Assembly: GCA_030220185.1 (NCBI GenBank)
Contig: JASPKZ010005704.1
Coordinates: forward strand, 458,001-522,000
Length of the DNA: 64,000 nt
From: Diploptera punctata
Lineage: Eukaryota; Arthropoda; Insecta; Blattodea; Blaberidae
Reading direction: 5' to 3'
Below the pieces are notes generated by a model. It worked only from the letters and a program-made list of their open reading frames with translations, did not search any database and was not told the origin of the DNA. A program made the translations under genes and the position numbers. Positions within the stretch are counted from its first letter, which is position 1; each line of letters starts with the position of its first letter. Below, one piece after another: positions 10,971 through 20,651 of the stretch.

Positions 10971-11743
10971 ACTTACTCACTGGCACTATCGAATCCGTAG
11001 GTTCATGGCCGCACGGACATAAGCTCTCCATACATCTCTATCCTGAGCTAATACTTTCCAATCATTCCCCGTATAATCTACTTCCCTCAAATCATAGTTA
11101 ATGTTATTCTCCCACCTCATTCTTGGTCTATCAGCTGGGCGTTTTCCCTCTGGTTTTCCTACAAGAAGCTTCCATGCAAGTCTTTCATTCCCCATACGTG
11201 CAACATGTCCTGCCCATCGCAGTCTACGAGACTTAACTGTTCTTATTATATCTGGCTTCCTATAAAGACCATGTAGTTCATTGTTATGTAGTCTTCTCCA
11301 TTCACTTGTCTGTTCATCCCTCTTTGGTCCAAAAATTTTCCTAAGTACTTTATTCTCAAATACCTGTAATCTCCTTTCCTCTCTTAAAGTAAGAGTCCAT
11401 GTTTCGCACCCATATAATATAACTGGTAGAATAATAGTTTTATATATTTTCAGTTTAACGTTTTTTGAAAGGAGTTGGGACATCAAGAGTCTCTGCAATG
11501 CATAATAGCACGCATTTCCAGAATTGAGCCTATGTTTAATATCTTTGTGCATCTCATTCCTATTTGTGATTATTGTTCCTAGGTATTTGAATTCAGCCAC
11601 TTCCTCAAAATTTCCCTCATTTGTCATTAGTTGTCCATTTCCAATATATAATGTATTTCTACGTGTGACCATATATTTAGTTCTATTGATATTTACTTCC
11701 AGCCCTAATTTCTTAGTGTTACTCAATAGTGTGTGCGTGTTGT
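10971..11743 (-). mobile_element. LINE-A insertion with perfect 14 bp TSD
   Basis: 5'-truncated LINE-A bounded by the direct repeat CACCTTCTTTACTT at 10957-10970 and 11744-11757. The minus strand reads from just upstream of SNTKKLGLEV through the C-terminal AYVRAAMNLRIR, then a short 3' UTR and a (TTAC)n/(GTAA)n tail. The perfect TSD and uninterrupted frame suggest a fairly recent insertion. Confidence 0.93.
10986..11726 (-). CDS. LINE-A ORF2 C-terminal segment, open but truncated
   Basis: 246 codons open. It lacks the endonuclease and the RT palm (the YADD motif lies upstream of the truncation) and contains only the RT thumb/connection (FKYLGTIITNRNEMH, YGCETWTLTLREERR) and the C-terminal tail (RLRWAGHVARMGNER, KRPADRPRMRWENNI). 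The first ATG is internal to the parental ORF, so this is not an autonomous gene. Confidence 0.8.
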   Translation of the reverse strand: MSNTKKLGLEVNINRTKYMVTRRNTLYIGNGQLMTNEGNFEEVAEFKYLGTIITNRNEMHKDIKHRLNSGNACYYALQRLLMSQLLSKNVKLKIYKTIILPVILYGCETWTLTLREERRLQVFENKVLRKIFGPKRDEQTSEWRRLHNNELHGLYRKPDIIRTVKSRRLRWAGHVARMGNERLAWKLLVGKPEGKRPADRPRMRWENNINYDLREVDYTGNDWKVLAQDRDVWRAYVRAAMNLRIR

Positions 11744-11757
11744 CACCTTCTTTACTT

Positions 11758-12160
11758 CCAAGGGTTTTTTAACTCTTGATTGGTATTGACATAAATTTTA
11801 ATGGTGATTATGTGATGATTTATACTTGAAGGTGACTTGAAAGTAACGCGAGTAACTGTATTATTATTGAACGAATGCCAGGCGGTTCCTTCGCATGGAT
11901 CTGAATATAAAAAGCTGGTGATATACGGCTCACAATGTGTGTTAGTGAAATCTGGCCACACAAACATGCAATAGGAATTTGAATTATTTTACAATTGCGT
12001 GCCTGGCAAAACAGAAACTGGATTTATTTCAATGTATGCAGGGATGTGGCAGGTTCCTACAAATATGTCGCTTATATTCCCATCACGAACAAAAATAAAA
12101 AAATAGTTTTAAAAACTTCTTTTCTTCTTTTTATTAAGATTGTTTGGTTAAAAACATGAA
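11758..12160. other. unassigned sequence
   Basis: No recognised repeat. It lies between the right TSD of LINE-A and the first recognisable PLE codons. Its 3' part may be decayed PLE reverse transcriptase, but I could not align it. Confidence 0.35.
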
Positions 12161-12269
12161 TGTTACAACCTTTAATACTTACATTCACATAGACTTTTAA
12201 ATATCCCTCTTTCACCCCTTGGAATATAATAATGAATTGAATATTATTAAACAATTAGCTATTAATAGT

Positions 12270-12459
12270 CTTGTAGGAAAGCCAGAGGGAAAACGCCCAA
12301 TTGGTAGACCAAGAATGAGGTGGGAGAATAACATTAACTATGATTTGAGGGAAGTAGATTATACAGGAAATGATTGGAAAGCATTAGCTCAGGATAGGGA
12401 TGTATGGAGAGCCTATGTCCGCGCGGCCATGAACCTACGGGTTCGATAGTGCCAGTGAG
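12270..12459 (+). mobile_element. very short LINE-A insertion with perfect 10 bp TSD
   Basis: Only the last ~190 bp of LINE-A (GKPEGKRPIGRPRMRW to AYVRAAMNLRVR). It is flanked by TATTAATAGT at 12260-12269 and 12460-12469. It ends at GCCAGTGAG with no (GTAA)n expansion. Removing it and one TSD copy restores the PLE frame (KQLAIN-SNYDPKI). Confidence 0.92.
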
Positions 12460-12593
12460 TATTAATAGTAACTACGACCCTAAAATTATAGACCCTAAAA
12501 TTATAGAATATTTAATTAAGAAAATTTATTACAAAAAAACAATTAGGCCTAACAAAGTTTTTCCTTTACCCAAAGAAAACATAAAGAAATATG

Positions 12594-12812
12594 ATGATCT
12601 TGAAGAAGATTTCCGGGCTGTAGGCCGTGGTCGTGAGGCTTGTAGTTCCCCGACGTTTCGCCAGAGACTGCGTCTGCCATCCTCAGGGTTGTCTCAAGAC
12701 GCAGTGTCTGGCGAAACGTCGGGGAACTACAAGCCTCACGACCACGGCCTACAGCCCGGAAATCTGCATCAAGATCATCATAGCAACTCCGGCGGTGAAA
12801 GACTACGTGAAT
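12594..12812. repeat. foldback element 1, PLE-related, inside the PLE
   Basis: Near-perfect inverted repeat with arms of about 85-90 bp (12590-12680 against 12695-12781) and a short centre. The arms contain GTTCCCCGACGTTTCGCCAG and its complement. It is flanked by ACATAAA(G/T)AAATATG at 12579-12593 and 12813-12827 (15 bp, one mismatch). Read outward, the left arm has CTGAGGATGGCAGAC, then CTGGCGAAACGTC, the order seen in hammerhead-like PLE ends. The right arm keeps only the second half. Confidence 0.85.
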
Positions 12813-12959
12813 ACATAAATAAATATGTCACAATGTCATACATAGGCCCACTTTCAAATAAAATATCTAAACACTTTAAAAAGTTGAACATTAATGTGGC
12901 ATTTAAAACTAATAAAACTTTACGAAATATATAAAAACAATAAAACCAAAATAAAATAA

Positions 12960-13261
12960 AAATTATCAGATGTATATAAATTGAAGTGTGGCACATGTGA
13001 CAATGTCTATATAGGACAAACTGGTAGACCTTTTATCTCTCGGATAAAGGAACACATGAGAGCATGTAACAGAAATTTAGAATATTCAAAATATGCTAAC
13101 CACCTATTCTAATTTAATCATTGTTTCGATCCAAATTTTGAAATTTTACATGTTTGTGATAAGGGTAAGAAGTTGGACCTTTTGGAGGCTGTAGAAATTA
13201 ATAAATTCAAAAGTAGTAATAAACTGTTAAATTCTCAACTTGATTTGAATGAATTTAAATA
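12960..13261 (+). pseudogene. GIY-YIG endonuclease region of the PLE
   Basis: The frame after the stop near 12957 reads SDVYKLKCGTCDNVYIGQTG, then a basic helix (RIKEHMRACNR) and the closing LDLLEAVEINKF to LDLNEFK*. VYKLKC and VYIGQTGR match the two halves of the GIY-YIG core, with the CxxC pair found in PLE versions. One in-frame stop (near 13110) breaks it after YANHLF. It would nick target DNA in a living element; this copy cannot. Confidence 0.82.
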
Positions 13262-13304
13262 AATTATTGTTGTATTGTTGCTTAGATCAGTTGGAACACA
13301 ATTC

Positions 13305-13364
13305 ATAATTTGTTAACATGTCTGAAGAAGGTACAGTGTACCGAAACAGCTGTCACTGAATTAT
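13305..13364 (+). ncRNA. hammerhead-ribozyme-like motif in the PLE 3' region
   Basis: CTGAAGA (13322-13328) matches the CUGANGA core. One extra A follows. Stem II is perfect: GGTAC / GTACC (13330-13334, 13338-13342) with loop AGT. GAAAC follows (13343-13347), then a short palindromic AGCT loop and GTC, giving a minimal stem III and the usual cleavage triplet (13352-13354). Distal stem I pairs ATAATTT (13305-13311) with GAATTAT (13358-13364). PLEs are known to carry hammerhead motifs in their terminal repeats. The extra A and tiny stem III leave activity uncertain. Confidence 0.7.
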
Positions 13365-13435
13365 ATCTTAATAAATATGAAAATCAAATAAAACTAAGTT
13401 TTATTTCTATTTAATTAATACAATTATTATTCTTT

Positions 13436-13733
13436 TTTGCGATCCCACGACAGACCTCAGGAGGCCCTTGGGTTAGTGGGAGGTTAAGGCTCCCACTTTT
13501 TCTAGACAATCGGCACTTTATGTCAGCCGGGTTGTCAGCCCTGCGTGACGGCCGCCTTAACCCCCAGAACAAGCGTCTGGTACTCATTTCCGTTAGAGGC
13601 TGAGTCGACCGCAGGGTCATAGTGCCGCGAGAAGGTTTGGGTCAGTTTAAAAATCCTGACCCCAAAGGGACTTGAACCCTCGACCTTCCGGCTTGTAGCG
13701 CAGTGCCTTGACCACTACGCTACGGCGTGCCCC
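13436..13733 (-). mobile_element. SINE3, tRNA-derived, full-length copy
   Basis: On the minus strand the head (13733-13660) reads CGCCGTAGCGTAGTGGTCAA (A-box region) and GGTTCAAGTCCC (B box), then a body ending in the GGGCCTCCTGAGG to GTGGGATCGC block. Same family as 31882-32155 and 59343-59612. Not a tRNA gene: no acceptor pairing and a ~220 bp body. Confidence 0.85.
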
Positions 13734-13734
13734 C

Positions 13735-13780
<46 letters not shown>
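13735..13780. repeat. (TTA)n microsatellite
   Basis: Simple TTA run directly at the head end of SINE3. Confidence 0.9.
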
Positions 13781-13954
13781 ATGTCTACCCCAAGGAGGTG
13801 ACCAAAGAAATTATTAACTTGCTCCTGGTGTTTACGTCGGATATTAAATGTGAGATGCTATAATTTCAAACCAACAACTATGGCACAAAACTGAGCAAGC
13901 ACATATCAAGAAACAAAGGGAATAAAACTACGTTGAATTGAACGTACGCTGTAT

Positions 13955-14105
13955 AAACCTCTAACTTCAATAGAAAGATGCGTTCTGGACTGGAATCCTT
14001 AGGGTTCAAGGAGGAGAGGAAGACCAAATAAAGACTTGGAAGAGTACTATTGAAGGAGAAATACGTGAAATGGGAAACCTTGGAGCTCCGGCAGATGATA
14101 GAACT
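13955..14105 (+). mobile_element. decayed LINE C-terminus
   Basis: Frames near 13978-14090 give RCVLDWNP, then GSRRRGRPNKD and, shifted, STIEGEIREMGNLGAP. This resembles the arginine-rich GRP-x-TW tail found after many insect LINE RTs. Frameshifted and bounded by LINE-A on the right. The preceding 13781-13954 is unassigned. Confidence 0.5.
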
Positions 14106-14111
14106 AACTAA

Positions 14112-14288
14112 CTCACTGGCACTATCGAACACGTTGGTTCATGGTCGCGCGGTCATTAGCTCTCCGTATATCCCTATTCTGAGTTAATGTTTCCAATCAT
14201 TCCCTGTATAATCTACTTCCCTCAAATCATAGTTAATGTTATTCTTCCACCTCATTCTTGGTCTACCAACTGGGCGTCTTCCCTCTGG
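14112..14288 (-). mobile_element. LINE-A 3' fragment
   Basis: The last ~175 bp of LINE-A on the minus strand (GRRPVGRPRMRWKNNI, DYTGNDWK) with frameshifts toward the 3' end and a TTAG-type tail. It joins SINE6 directly at about 14290. Confidence 0.85.
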
Positions 14289-14290
14289 TT

Positions 14291-14625
14291 GATGATAAAA
14301 TGAGTTCCCGCCCGGAGAACCGAATGGGGGACTATTTGACCTCCAGAAAATTTTACCCCACTGGAACCCATGTCCGCATTTTTTAACGATTGTACTTTTA
14401 CGGTGAGAGATCGTCACTCTTTCGACTAAGGTATTTTTTTCGTCTGGCTTATCGCTTTAGACCTGTCCGGCATGGGTAACTCTACCGGCAGCAATGCTAC
14501 CTCCGGCATAGCTCTCGGGATCATTGAAGCACGCAAACCAATCCACCACGACAAGGTAAAGATACCATGGACGAAAGATGATACAGCTAAATGGACAAAT
14601 TTCATTACGGTCCCTCTGGTCCAGC
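14291..14625 (-). mobile_element. SINE6-like dispersed repeat
   Basis: Shares long blocks with 18270-18475, 20195-20650 and 49512-49655, for example CGTGGTGGA...TTGCGTGC, ATGCCGG(A/C)GGTAGCATTGCTG and GAGTGACGATCTCTCACCG on the minus strand. The head has an A-box-like TGGTGGATTGG, but no good B box is visible, so the SINE label is tentative. The 3' side (14290s) ends with GTTCTCCGGGCGGGAACTC. An ATG run (14641-14665) lies beyond the head. Confidence 0.7.
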
Positions 14626-14754
14626 TAGGAGCGAAAGAATATGATGATGATGATGATGATGATGACCCAAGAGCATCATATAAGATCTGTAATGGGGTCA
14701 ATTTATATTATACCATGTTTATACTAACATAAAACAAGTTTCGAAGAAGGCAAT

Positions 14755-15260
14755 GAGTACACTGAGCAAAAAAAAAAAAACTTTTTTTTTGTCTCAGAAA
14801 GAAAAATATGTGATTCTGATAGTATTTCTTCTACTGAAACTCAAATATGATATCAGTTTTTCTCCATCACGCAAGGTTTCCGAGAGACAGGAATTTATAA
14901 TTTCAAACACTTTAATATTTTCTACATTCGTAACTACACAATATTCAAACATTCGGACTCACATAGAAAGTAAGAAATGACGATTTTCTGCTATATTTCG
15001 CCTGTGGAGCATCCCTCTTGATGGTACAACAATAATCGGCCAGCTGAAACCATTTGAGTTAGCACATTTAATTTTATTTTACAATGGACAAATGGAACAA
15101 AAATGTTTATTAAAAAATAATTATTTAAATCCATTAATTGAAACAGAAATAAAAAAAACTGTGGGTGATGGAGAAATTCCGAATACATATTTGAAAACAC
15201 GATAAGAAAACTGCATTAAGTACAACCGTTGGTACTCATGAGACAAAAATCATGTTACAT
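14755..15260 (-). repeat. dispersed coding repeat R, copy 1
   Basis: Shares long stretches with 18557-18985, 19549-19660, 21665-21975 and 23711-23848. The minus strand contains RDAPQAKYSRKS-like codons near 15000. In the 18.9 kb copy these follow a stretch with DEHGEHFHQEI and NPNMLADYYW, a pattern I know from a widely dispersed insect protein of unknown function. This copy lacks that middle part and is broken by stops. Confidence 0.6.
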
Positions 15261-15760
15261 TGGTTTTCGCATTTTCTCTATCTTTAATGTAATTTAGATA
15301 TTTAAGTGAATGTATTAAGTAAGCTAAAAACGTAAGTGAACTTATGTACCATTTGCATGATGAAGTTGGTCTGGAAATGAGCGTGTAGCATTAAAACTCC
15401 CCAGTGAATAAGCTATCCACATTCTGTCTGGAATGTTGGTAGTCTTGGCTTTTCCATGAACATCCTACGGCGGGAGTAATCCCCTGAGCAACTACTTCTC
15501 TCTTACTACCCACTTAGAAAACATTTAATTCTCTAAATGCGTATAAACTGAGATAAAATAAAATCACTATTTCTTATGGTGCGTTTTAGTAAATAATACT
15601 CTGAACAATAATCCACCGTCACACAGTGTCATATTTGACGATTCTAGGGGGATTTAATTCTTGTCTCGATAATTTTACTATTTTTTCAGTCTTTATTGCT
15701 TTCTATGCCACTTGTTAACATTATTTGGATAACGCTCTTGCCGATTTCAATTATTCTTAC
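15261..15760. other. unassigned sequence
   Basis: AT-rich, no motif. It ends at the left TSD of the next LINE-A. Confidence 0.35.
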
Positions 15761-15773
15761 TAATATTTTCCAT

Positions 15774-16445
15774 GGACAGCTAATGACAAATGAGGGAAAT
15801 TTTGAGGAAGTGGCTGAATTCAAATACCTAGGAACAATAATCACAAATAGGAATGAGATGCACAAAAAATTAAACATAGGCTCAATTCTGGAAATGCGTG
15901 CTATTATGCATTGCAGAGACTCTTGATGTCCCAACTCCTTTCAAAAAACGTTAAGCTGAAAATATATAAAACTATTATTCTACCAGTTATATTATATGGG
16001 TGCGAAACATGGACTCTTACTTTAAGGGAGGAAAGGAGATTACGAGTATTTGAGAATAAAGTTCTTAGGAAAATTTTTGGACCAAAGAGAGATGAACAGA
16101 CAGGTGAATGGAGAAGACTACATAACAATGAACTACATGGTCTTTATAGGAAGCCAGATATAATAAGAACAGTTAAGTCCCGTAGACTGCGATGGGCAGA
16201 ACATGTTGCGCGTATGGGGAATGAAAGACGTGCATGGAAACTTCTTGTAGGAAAGCCAGAAGGAAAACGCCCAGTTGGTAGACCAAGAATGAGGTGGAAG
16301 AACAACATTAACTATGATTTGAGGGAAGTAGATTATACAGGGAATGATTGGAAAGCATTAGCTCAGGATAGGGATGTATGGAGAGCTTATGTCCGTGCGG
16401 CCATGAACCTACGGGTTCGATAGTGCCAGTGAGTAAGTAAGTAAG
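15774..16445 (+). mobile_element. LINE-A insertion with perfect 13 bp TSD
   Basis: Bounded by TAATATTTTCCAT at 15761-15773 and 16446-16458. It starts inside GQLMTNEGNFEEVAEF and has a frameshift near 15870. The open piece 15911-16423 (170 codons) carries YGCETWTLTLREERR, RLRWAEHVARMGNER and AYVRAAMNLRVR. (GTAA)n tail. Confidence 0.93.
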
Positions 16446-16539
16446 TAATATTTTCCATAAAAAATAATTTATTGTTGTGTATTATTTTATTTCCAATGTT
16501 TTACAAAATTAATGAACACAAACAATTTTCTATTTCTTA

Positions 16540-16690
16540 CCATCATGATCATCATCATCATCATTCCAGGGCAATTGCCCGTTCCGACTTCATAATGCAT
16601 CAGCCCAACGTCTTCTAGGTCTTCCAACCCATGAAGCTTCTCAGTAAGATAAATGTCTCCTGGAAGCGTTACGAGCGCTTCGCAGGACAA
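16540..16690 (-). mobile_element. LINE 3' end with hairpin and (ATG)n tail
   Basis: Minus strand: a short arginine-poor remnant, then the self-complementary GGGCAATTGCCC (16566-16577) and an ATGATGATG tail (about 16541-16563). Order and spacing match the hairpin-plus-tail 3' ends of the other LINEs here. The coding part is too decayed to name. Confidence 0.5.
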
Positions 16691-16999
16691 GGATGGTGGA
16701 AGGGCTGCTTCAAAACATGCTCCTCTGGGTATCCACCCCCCAAGAGAGGGCTGCTTCTTCCGCTCTTCAAGCCCTACACGTTTAGCTGTGCTATTCCTTG
16801 TCGCCCTGTTGACCGTTGAAGACTTGACGAAGATGTGGCCGCCAATATGGATATAGACGCCATTCCCTCGTTGTGAGCTATACTTAGTTCCCCTCGCCTC
16901 TTACCCACCAGCAAGATTAACCTAAGTCTATCTTCCCCAGTAGGGTCGTCTGTATTCTTTTGTGGAATCTGAGTTTTTTCTTCAAATCGAAAACATTTA
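16691..16999. other. unassigned, GC-richer block
   Basis: Overlapping plus-strand frames (16631-16819, 16653-16856) have no motif. No repeat partner found in the window. Confidence 0.35.
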
Positions 17000-17795
17000 T
17001 TGTCTACATTATCAAGATTAGAATGTATTTCTACTAGGAATAAAATAATTCAAACAATATTATATGCTGATGATCAAATAATATTATCAGATTCCGAAGA
17101 TAGCTTACAAATAGCAGCGTATCAATTATTCAAAATTGCCAGCAAATATAATATGAAAATTTCCACATCAAAATCCAAAACAATGGCAATGTGTGGAAAA
17201 AACATACAACGGGTGAAAATTGAGATTGATGGAAAAATTATAGAACAAGTGTCAGATTTCTCTTACTTAGGAAGTGTATTTGCAGAGTATAAGAGTGACA
17301 TTGATTCAAAATTACAAAAATATAATAAAATGAATGGGGTAATACGAAGACATTTTGGTAAACAGATGAGGACAGAGACAAAACTAAGATTACATAACGT
17401 CACATCAAAAGCTGCTCTAAAACGGAAGTGAAATTTGGATTTTAAATAAAAGAAACTCTCATAAACTTCAAGTAAGCCAAATGCGCTTCTTACGATCATT
17501 GTTAGGAGTTAATAGACTGGATCACCAAAGGAACACTATTATCAGAGGAAAACTTGGAGTAGCAAGTTTAAATGAAGATATCCAAAGATACCAACAAGAA
17601 TGGAAAAATCATCTGAGAAGAATGGCAAGAAATAGACTTCCAAAATTGGCATTCCAATATACCCCAACTGGACATAGGGACCAAGGAAGACCAAAACATC
17701 GGTGGAAAGATCAAGACCATCTTCGCTAGGTTTACCGTACAGGCCACATGGCCTAAAACGAATTTGTTCATGACGATGATGATGAATTTATTTCT
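17000..17795 (+). mobile_element. LINE-D relative with intact YADD motif
   Basis: RT motif C is intact: TILYADDQIILSDSEDSLQ (about 17055-17105). Downstream: KIASKYNMKISTSKSKTMA, EQVSDFSYLGSVF, then a frameshift near 17430 and QMRFLRSLLGVNR, RLPKLAFQYTPTG, GRPKHRWKDQD (17481-17729). The 3' end has the perfect hairpin AGGCC-ACAT-GGCCT (17741-17754) and a GATGATGATG tail. Motifs A and B are missing through 5' truncation. Confidence 0.87.
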
Positions 17796-17821
17796 TACCA
17801 AAACTTCAATTTATTAATTTG

Positions 17822-18160
17822 AATAATAGTAAACAAAAAGAGGTTGCTGAAATGAAGATGTTGAGAGCAATAGCAGGATACCAAAGGACCGATAAAAAGA
17901 AAATCGAAGATATAAGAACACAACTTAATACATTTAATCTCTGTGAAAGAATAAAATATTATCAAAATGCTTATCTTCAGCAAGTATTACGAATGAATGA
18001 ACAGCGCATACCAAGAGGAATGTATAATTATAAACCAAAAGGGAGAAGAATGTTGGGAAGACCATTGAAGAGATGGAATGACCAATTCGACCTATATTGA
18101 GATCGGAACAGGCCATTGGGCTTAATTCTTGTTGTTGATGATGATGATGAATAATACATC
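17822..18160 (+). mobile_element. LINE-D relative, short 3' copy
   Basis: Open piece to 18100: EVAEMKMLRAIAGYQRTDKK, ERIKYYQNAYLQQVLRMNEQ, GRRMLGRPLKRWNDQFD. The hairpin AGGCC-ATTG-GGCTT (18110-18123, one G-U pair) and (GAT)n tail follow. Its 5' truncation lies just after the tail of the previous LINE. Confidence 0.82.
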
Positions 18161-18269
18161 ATTGATTTACATACTATAAATTACAAATATATTTGCTTTT
18201 TTTACAGAAACATGCATTTTTAATTTATCGCTATTCTACAAATGAAAAGATCACATGTGAATGTTATTT

Positions 18270-18475
18270 CTTGACGGTTCTATTTTTACGGTGAAAGATC
18301 GTCACTCTTTCGACCAAGATACTTTTTCCGTCTGGCTTATCACCTTCGACCAGTCCGGCATGGGTAACCCTATCGACAGCAATGCTACCGCCGGCATAGC
18401 TCTCGGGATCATTTAAGCACGCAAGCCACTCCACCACGACAAGTAAAGACACCATGGAGGATGCATTGAATAAAA
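18270..18475 (-). mobile_element. SINE6-like repeat, partial copy
   Basis: Minus strand head TGTCGTGGTGGAGTGGCTTG, with TGGTGGAGTGG matching the pol III A-box consensus, then ATGCCGGCGGTAGCATTGCTG and GAGTGACGATCTTTCACCG. The 3' half seen in other copies is missing. Confidence 0.72.
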
Positions 18476-18556
18476 CAAATAAGAATCTTATATAGAGTAA
18501 TGTATGGTACTGATACCATTGTACCAGGATTCAGATAATATGATTTTGTGTCCATA

Positions 18557-19660
18557 ACACTGAGCAACAAAAAATAAACTTTGTTTTTGTCTCAGAAAGA
18601 AAAATATGCGATTCTGATAGTAATTTTTCTCCTCAATTAAAATATGATATCGGTTTTTCTCCACCGCGCAAGGTTTTCGAGAGACAGGCATTTATAATTT
18701 CAAACACTTTAATATTTTCTGCATTCGTAACTACACAATATTCGAACATTCGGACTCACCTAGAAAGTAAGAAATTACGATTTTCTGCTATATTTCGCCT
18801 GTGGAGCATCCCTCTTGATGGTCCAATAATAATCGGCCAGCATATTAGGATTCTATTTTCCTCGATATCACTTTTCCATAGTTGAAATCTCCTGATGAAA
18901 GTGTTCCCCGTGCTCATCGCTCACTGCGCAAGATTTTCCAGCAAGAAATCTAGCTTTATTAAAAAAATAATTATTTTAATTCAGTAATTGAAGTTGATAT
19001 ACATAAGGACTTTATTAAACTAAAAGTAAGATACATACAACGTTATTTACAGATATGGATCGCACGGGCAGTAAGCCGTACGTGCTTGTTGACAGTCCGT
19101 TACAATAAGTTGATGTTTAAAAACAAAAAAAGAAAACAATAATATTACAATTAGATAACAATACAATTACATTATACATTAACTTAGTTATGTAGAATTA
19201 TTAAGAATTAATGGTATTGCAATTTGCTAACATATTTATTTATTCCTGAATAAGTGTTGTTCTTATTTTCCGCATTTTGTGCAGAAATTTACCCAGGTTT
19301 TATCCAATTTTCTGGGTTTACCAGTAACTCGTAGCATGCCAATCTTCCACGATTTGAAGTTAGAAATTTTTCCGGTAATAACTGACGTCTCCAATATTCT
19401 AAATCGTTACATTTTCCTAATATATGTATCTCGTCTTCAAAGCTCCCGCACATTGGACTATTCGTATATCGTGATCGTCGCTAATTTTTAAAAATTTCCA
19501 TGCCCCTAACCTGAACCAAACAAGCCCTGATCTCTAAATTGAAATTGAAATAAAGAAACTGTGGGTGATGGAGAAATTCCGAATACATATTTGAAAACAC
19601 GATAAAAGAAACTGCATTAAGTACAACTATTGGTACTCATGAGACAAAAATCATGTTGAC
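18557..19660 (-). repeat. dispersed coding repeat R, copy 2, split by LINE-G
   Basis: The minus strand from about 18955 down to 18780 reads AGKSCAVSDEHGEHFHQEIS, then NPNMLADYYWTIKRDAPQ and AKYSRKS, with two stops. LINE-G occupies 18998-19536, and repeat R resumes at 19549-19660 (TGTGGGTGATGGAGAAATTC block). Most complete coding remnant of R in the window. Confidence 0.65.
18998..19536 (-). mobile_element. LINE-G 3' fragment inside repeat R
   Basis: Minus strand: 3' UTR with the GTAACGGACTGTCAACA and GTACGGCTTACTGCCCGTGC blocks shared by all LINE-G copies, and part of the coding end (NWIKLG-like codons and a CxxC...H...C region, broken). TSD AATTGAA(G/A)TTGA at 18986-18997 and 19537-19548 (one mismatch). 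Confidence 0.85.
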
Positions 19661-20190
19661 CCGTGTAACTTCAAATAGAGAGCATGTCATTTGCTTATAA
19701 AGATTCCAGGACACATATGGAACTGGTTCCTGTCATAAGCCTCGTACCTTGAATAATATCTGAGAAACTCTACTGATACAGGACATAACGAAACCGGGTC
19801 ATTTGGGGCAATGTTTTTTTCAAGAATAGTAGAGAAATGTTTTTCCTATCTTTAGTATCGGTTCACCTCGCTTCCATTCTAGTTCGACAAAAGGAAGAGG
19901 TGGGGAGAAGAGATATAAAAAAAAATTACTACAAAGAACGAGTCAGAATTCGGAGTCTCGTAACGAGGCAGGTTCTCTTTTTATTTTTATAAAAATAATG
20001 CAAGGAACAGACTTCTATTCATTAACAAACCGCACCAGCTATCAACAAAACACTCTGTTATAATTGCAAGTAGACTCCATGTAAAGGGTTACCGTACGCT
20101 TCTTAAAAATGGAATATTAGCTACAATCATTAAATAGTCCTAACATTTCATGTTCCTAGGAACATGACCCTGTATTCCAGACTTTGACAT
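19661..20190. other. unassigned sequence with an 18 bp perfect palindrome
   Basis: No gene seen. CATGTTCCTAGGAACATG at 20149-20166 is a perfect palindrome, just after TAAATAGTCCTAACATTT, which resembles the internal MITE terminus. Confidence 0.4.
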
Positions 20191-20194
20191 GGGT

Positions 20195-20650
20195 TCCCTG
20201 AAGTAGTCCCCGCCCGGAGAACCGAATGAGGGACTATTTTACCTCCGGAAAATTTTACAAGAGGAGCCGCACGTCATAAACATTATAGAAAAGAAAATAT
20301 TACAGTGGTATGGCCATGTCAAAAGAATGCCAGAACAAAGATTGCCTAAAATTGTTATGGAATGGATCCCAATGGAAAGGAGGAAGAGAGGAAGACCGAA
20401 GAAAACTTGGATAGAAGGGGTACAAGCAGCTATGAATATAAGAGGATTGGAGGAAGATCAATGGATGGACAGAGAGGAATGGCGTTTAGTTTCCGGAGAA
20501 CAGCGGCAGCTGCCATGAAACCGGATGATAATGATCATGAAAAATTTACCCCAGTTGCATCCATGTCCGCGTTTCTTGACGGTTGTAATTTCTACGGTGA
20601 AAGATCGTCACTCTTTCGAAGACGGTACTTTATTAGTCTGGCTTATTTGA
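20195..20650 (-). mobile_element. SINE6-like repeat split by LINE-B
   Basis: 20195-20261 (CCCGCCCGGAGAACCGAATG block) and 20541-20650 (ACGGTGAAAGATCGTCACTC block) are adjacent in the 14.3 kb copy. The LINE-B between them is flanked by AAAATTTTAC / AAAAATTTACC. LINE-A begins at the right edge. Confidence 0.75.
20262..20538 (+). mobile_element. LINE-B 3' fragment inside SINE6
   Basis: Encodes LQWYGHVKRMPEQRLPKIVM, KRGRPKKTWIEGVQAAMNI, DREEWRLVSG, ending QRQLP*, then a GATAATGATCATG tail. About 275 bp, 5'-truncated. Confidence 0.85.
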
Positions 20651-20651
20651 G

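Larger units (their letters stand above)
12165..13390 (+). mobile_element. Penelope-like element (PLE), C-terminal and 3' portion
   Basis: Read across two insertions, the plus strand gives the end of the PLE RT (TFNTYIH, RLLNIPLSPL, EYNNELNIIKQLAIN), the linker (KKY... YVTMSYIGPLSNKISKHF, KKLNINVAFKTNKTLRNI), then the GIY-YIG nuclease region and a 3' UTR. There are frameshifts near 12190 and 12930 and stops near 12957 and 13110. LINE-A (12270-12459) and a foldback (12594-12812) are inserted in it. PLEs encode an RT related to telomerase joined to a GIY-YIG endonuclease; the linker and nuclease order here fits that family well. Confidence 0.85.

Noticed and set aside
12404..12934. 176-codon protein at the PLE locus
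   Set aside because: The frame runs from the LINE-A 3' end through PLE linker, foldback and PLE linker again; it is a chimera of three elements, annotated separately.
20149..20166. 18 bp perfect palindrome as a transcription factor or origin site
   Set aside because: Single occurrence with no supporting context; palindromes this short are expected in 64 kb at a low rate.
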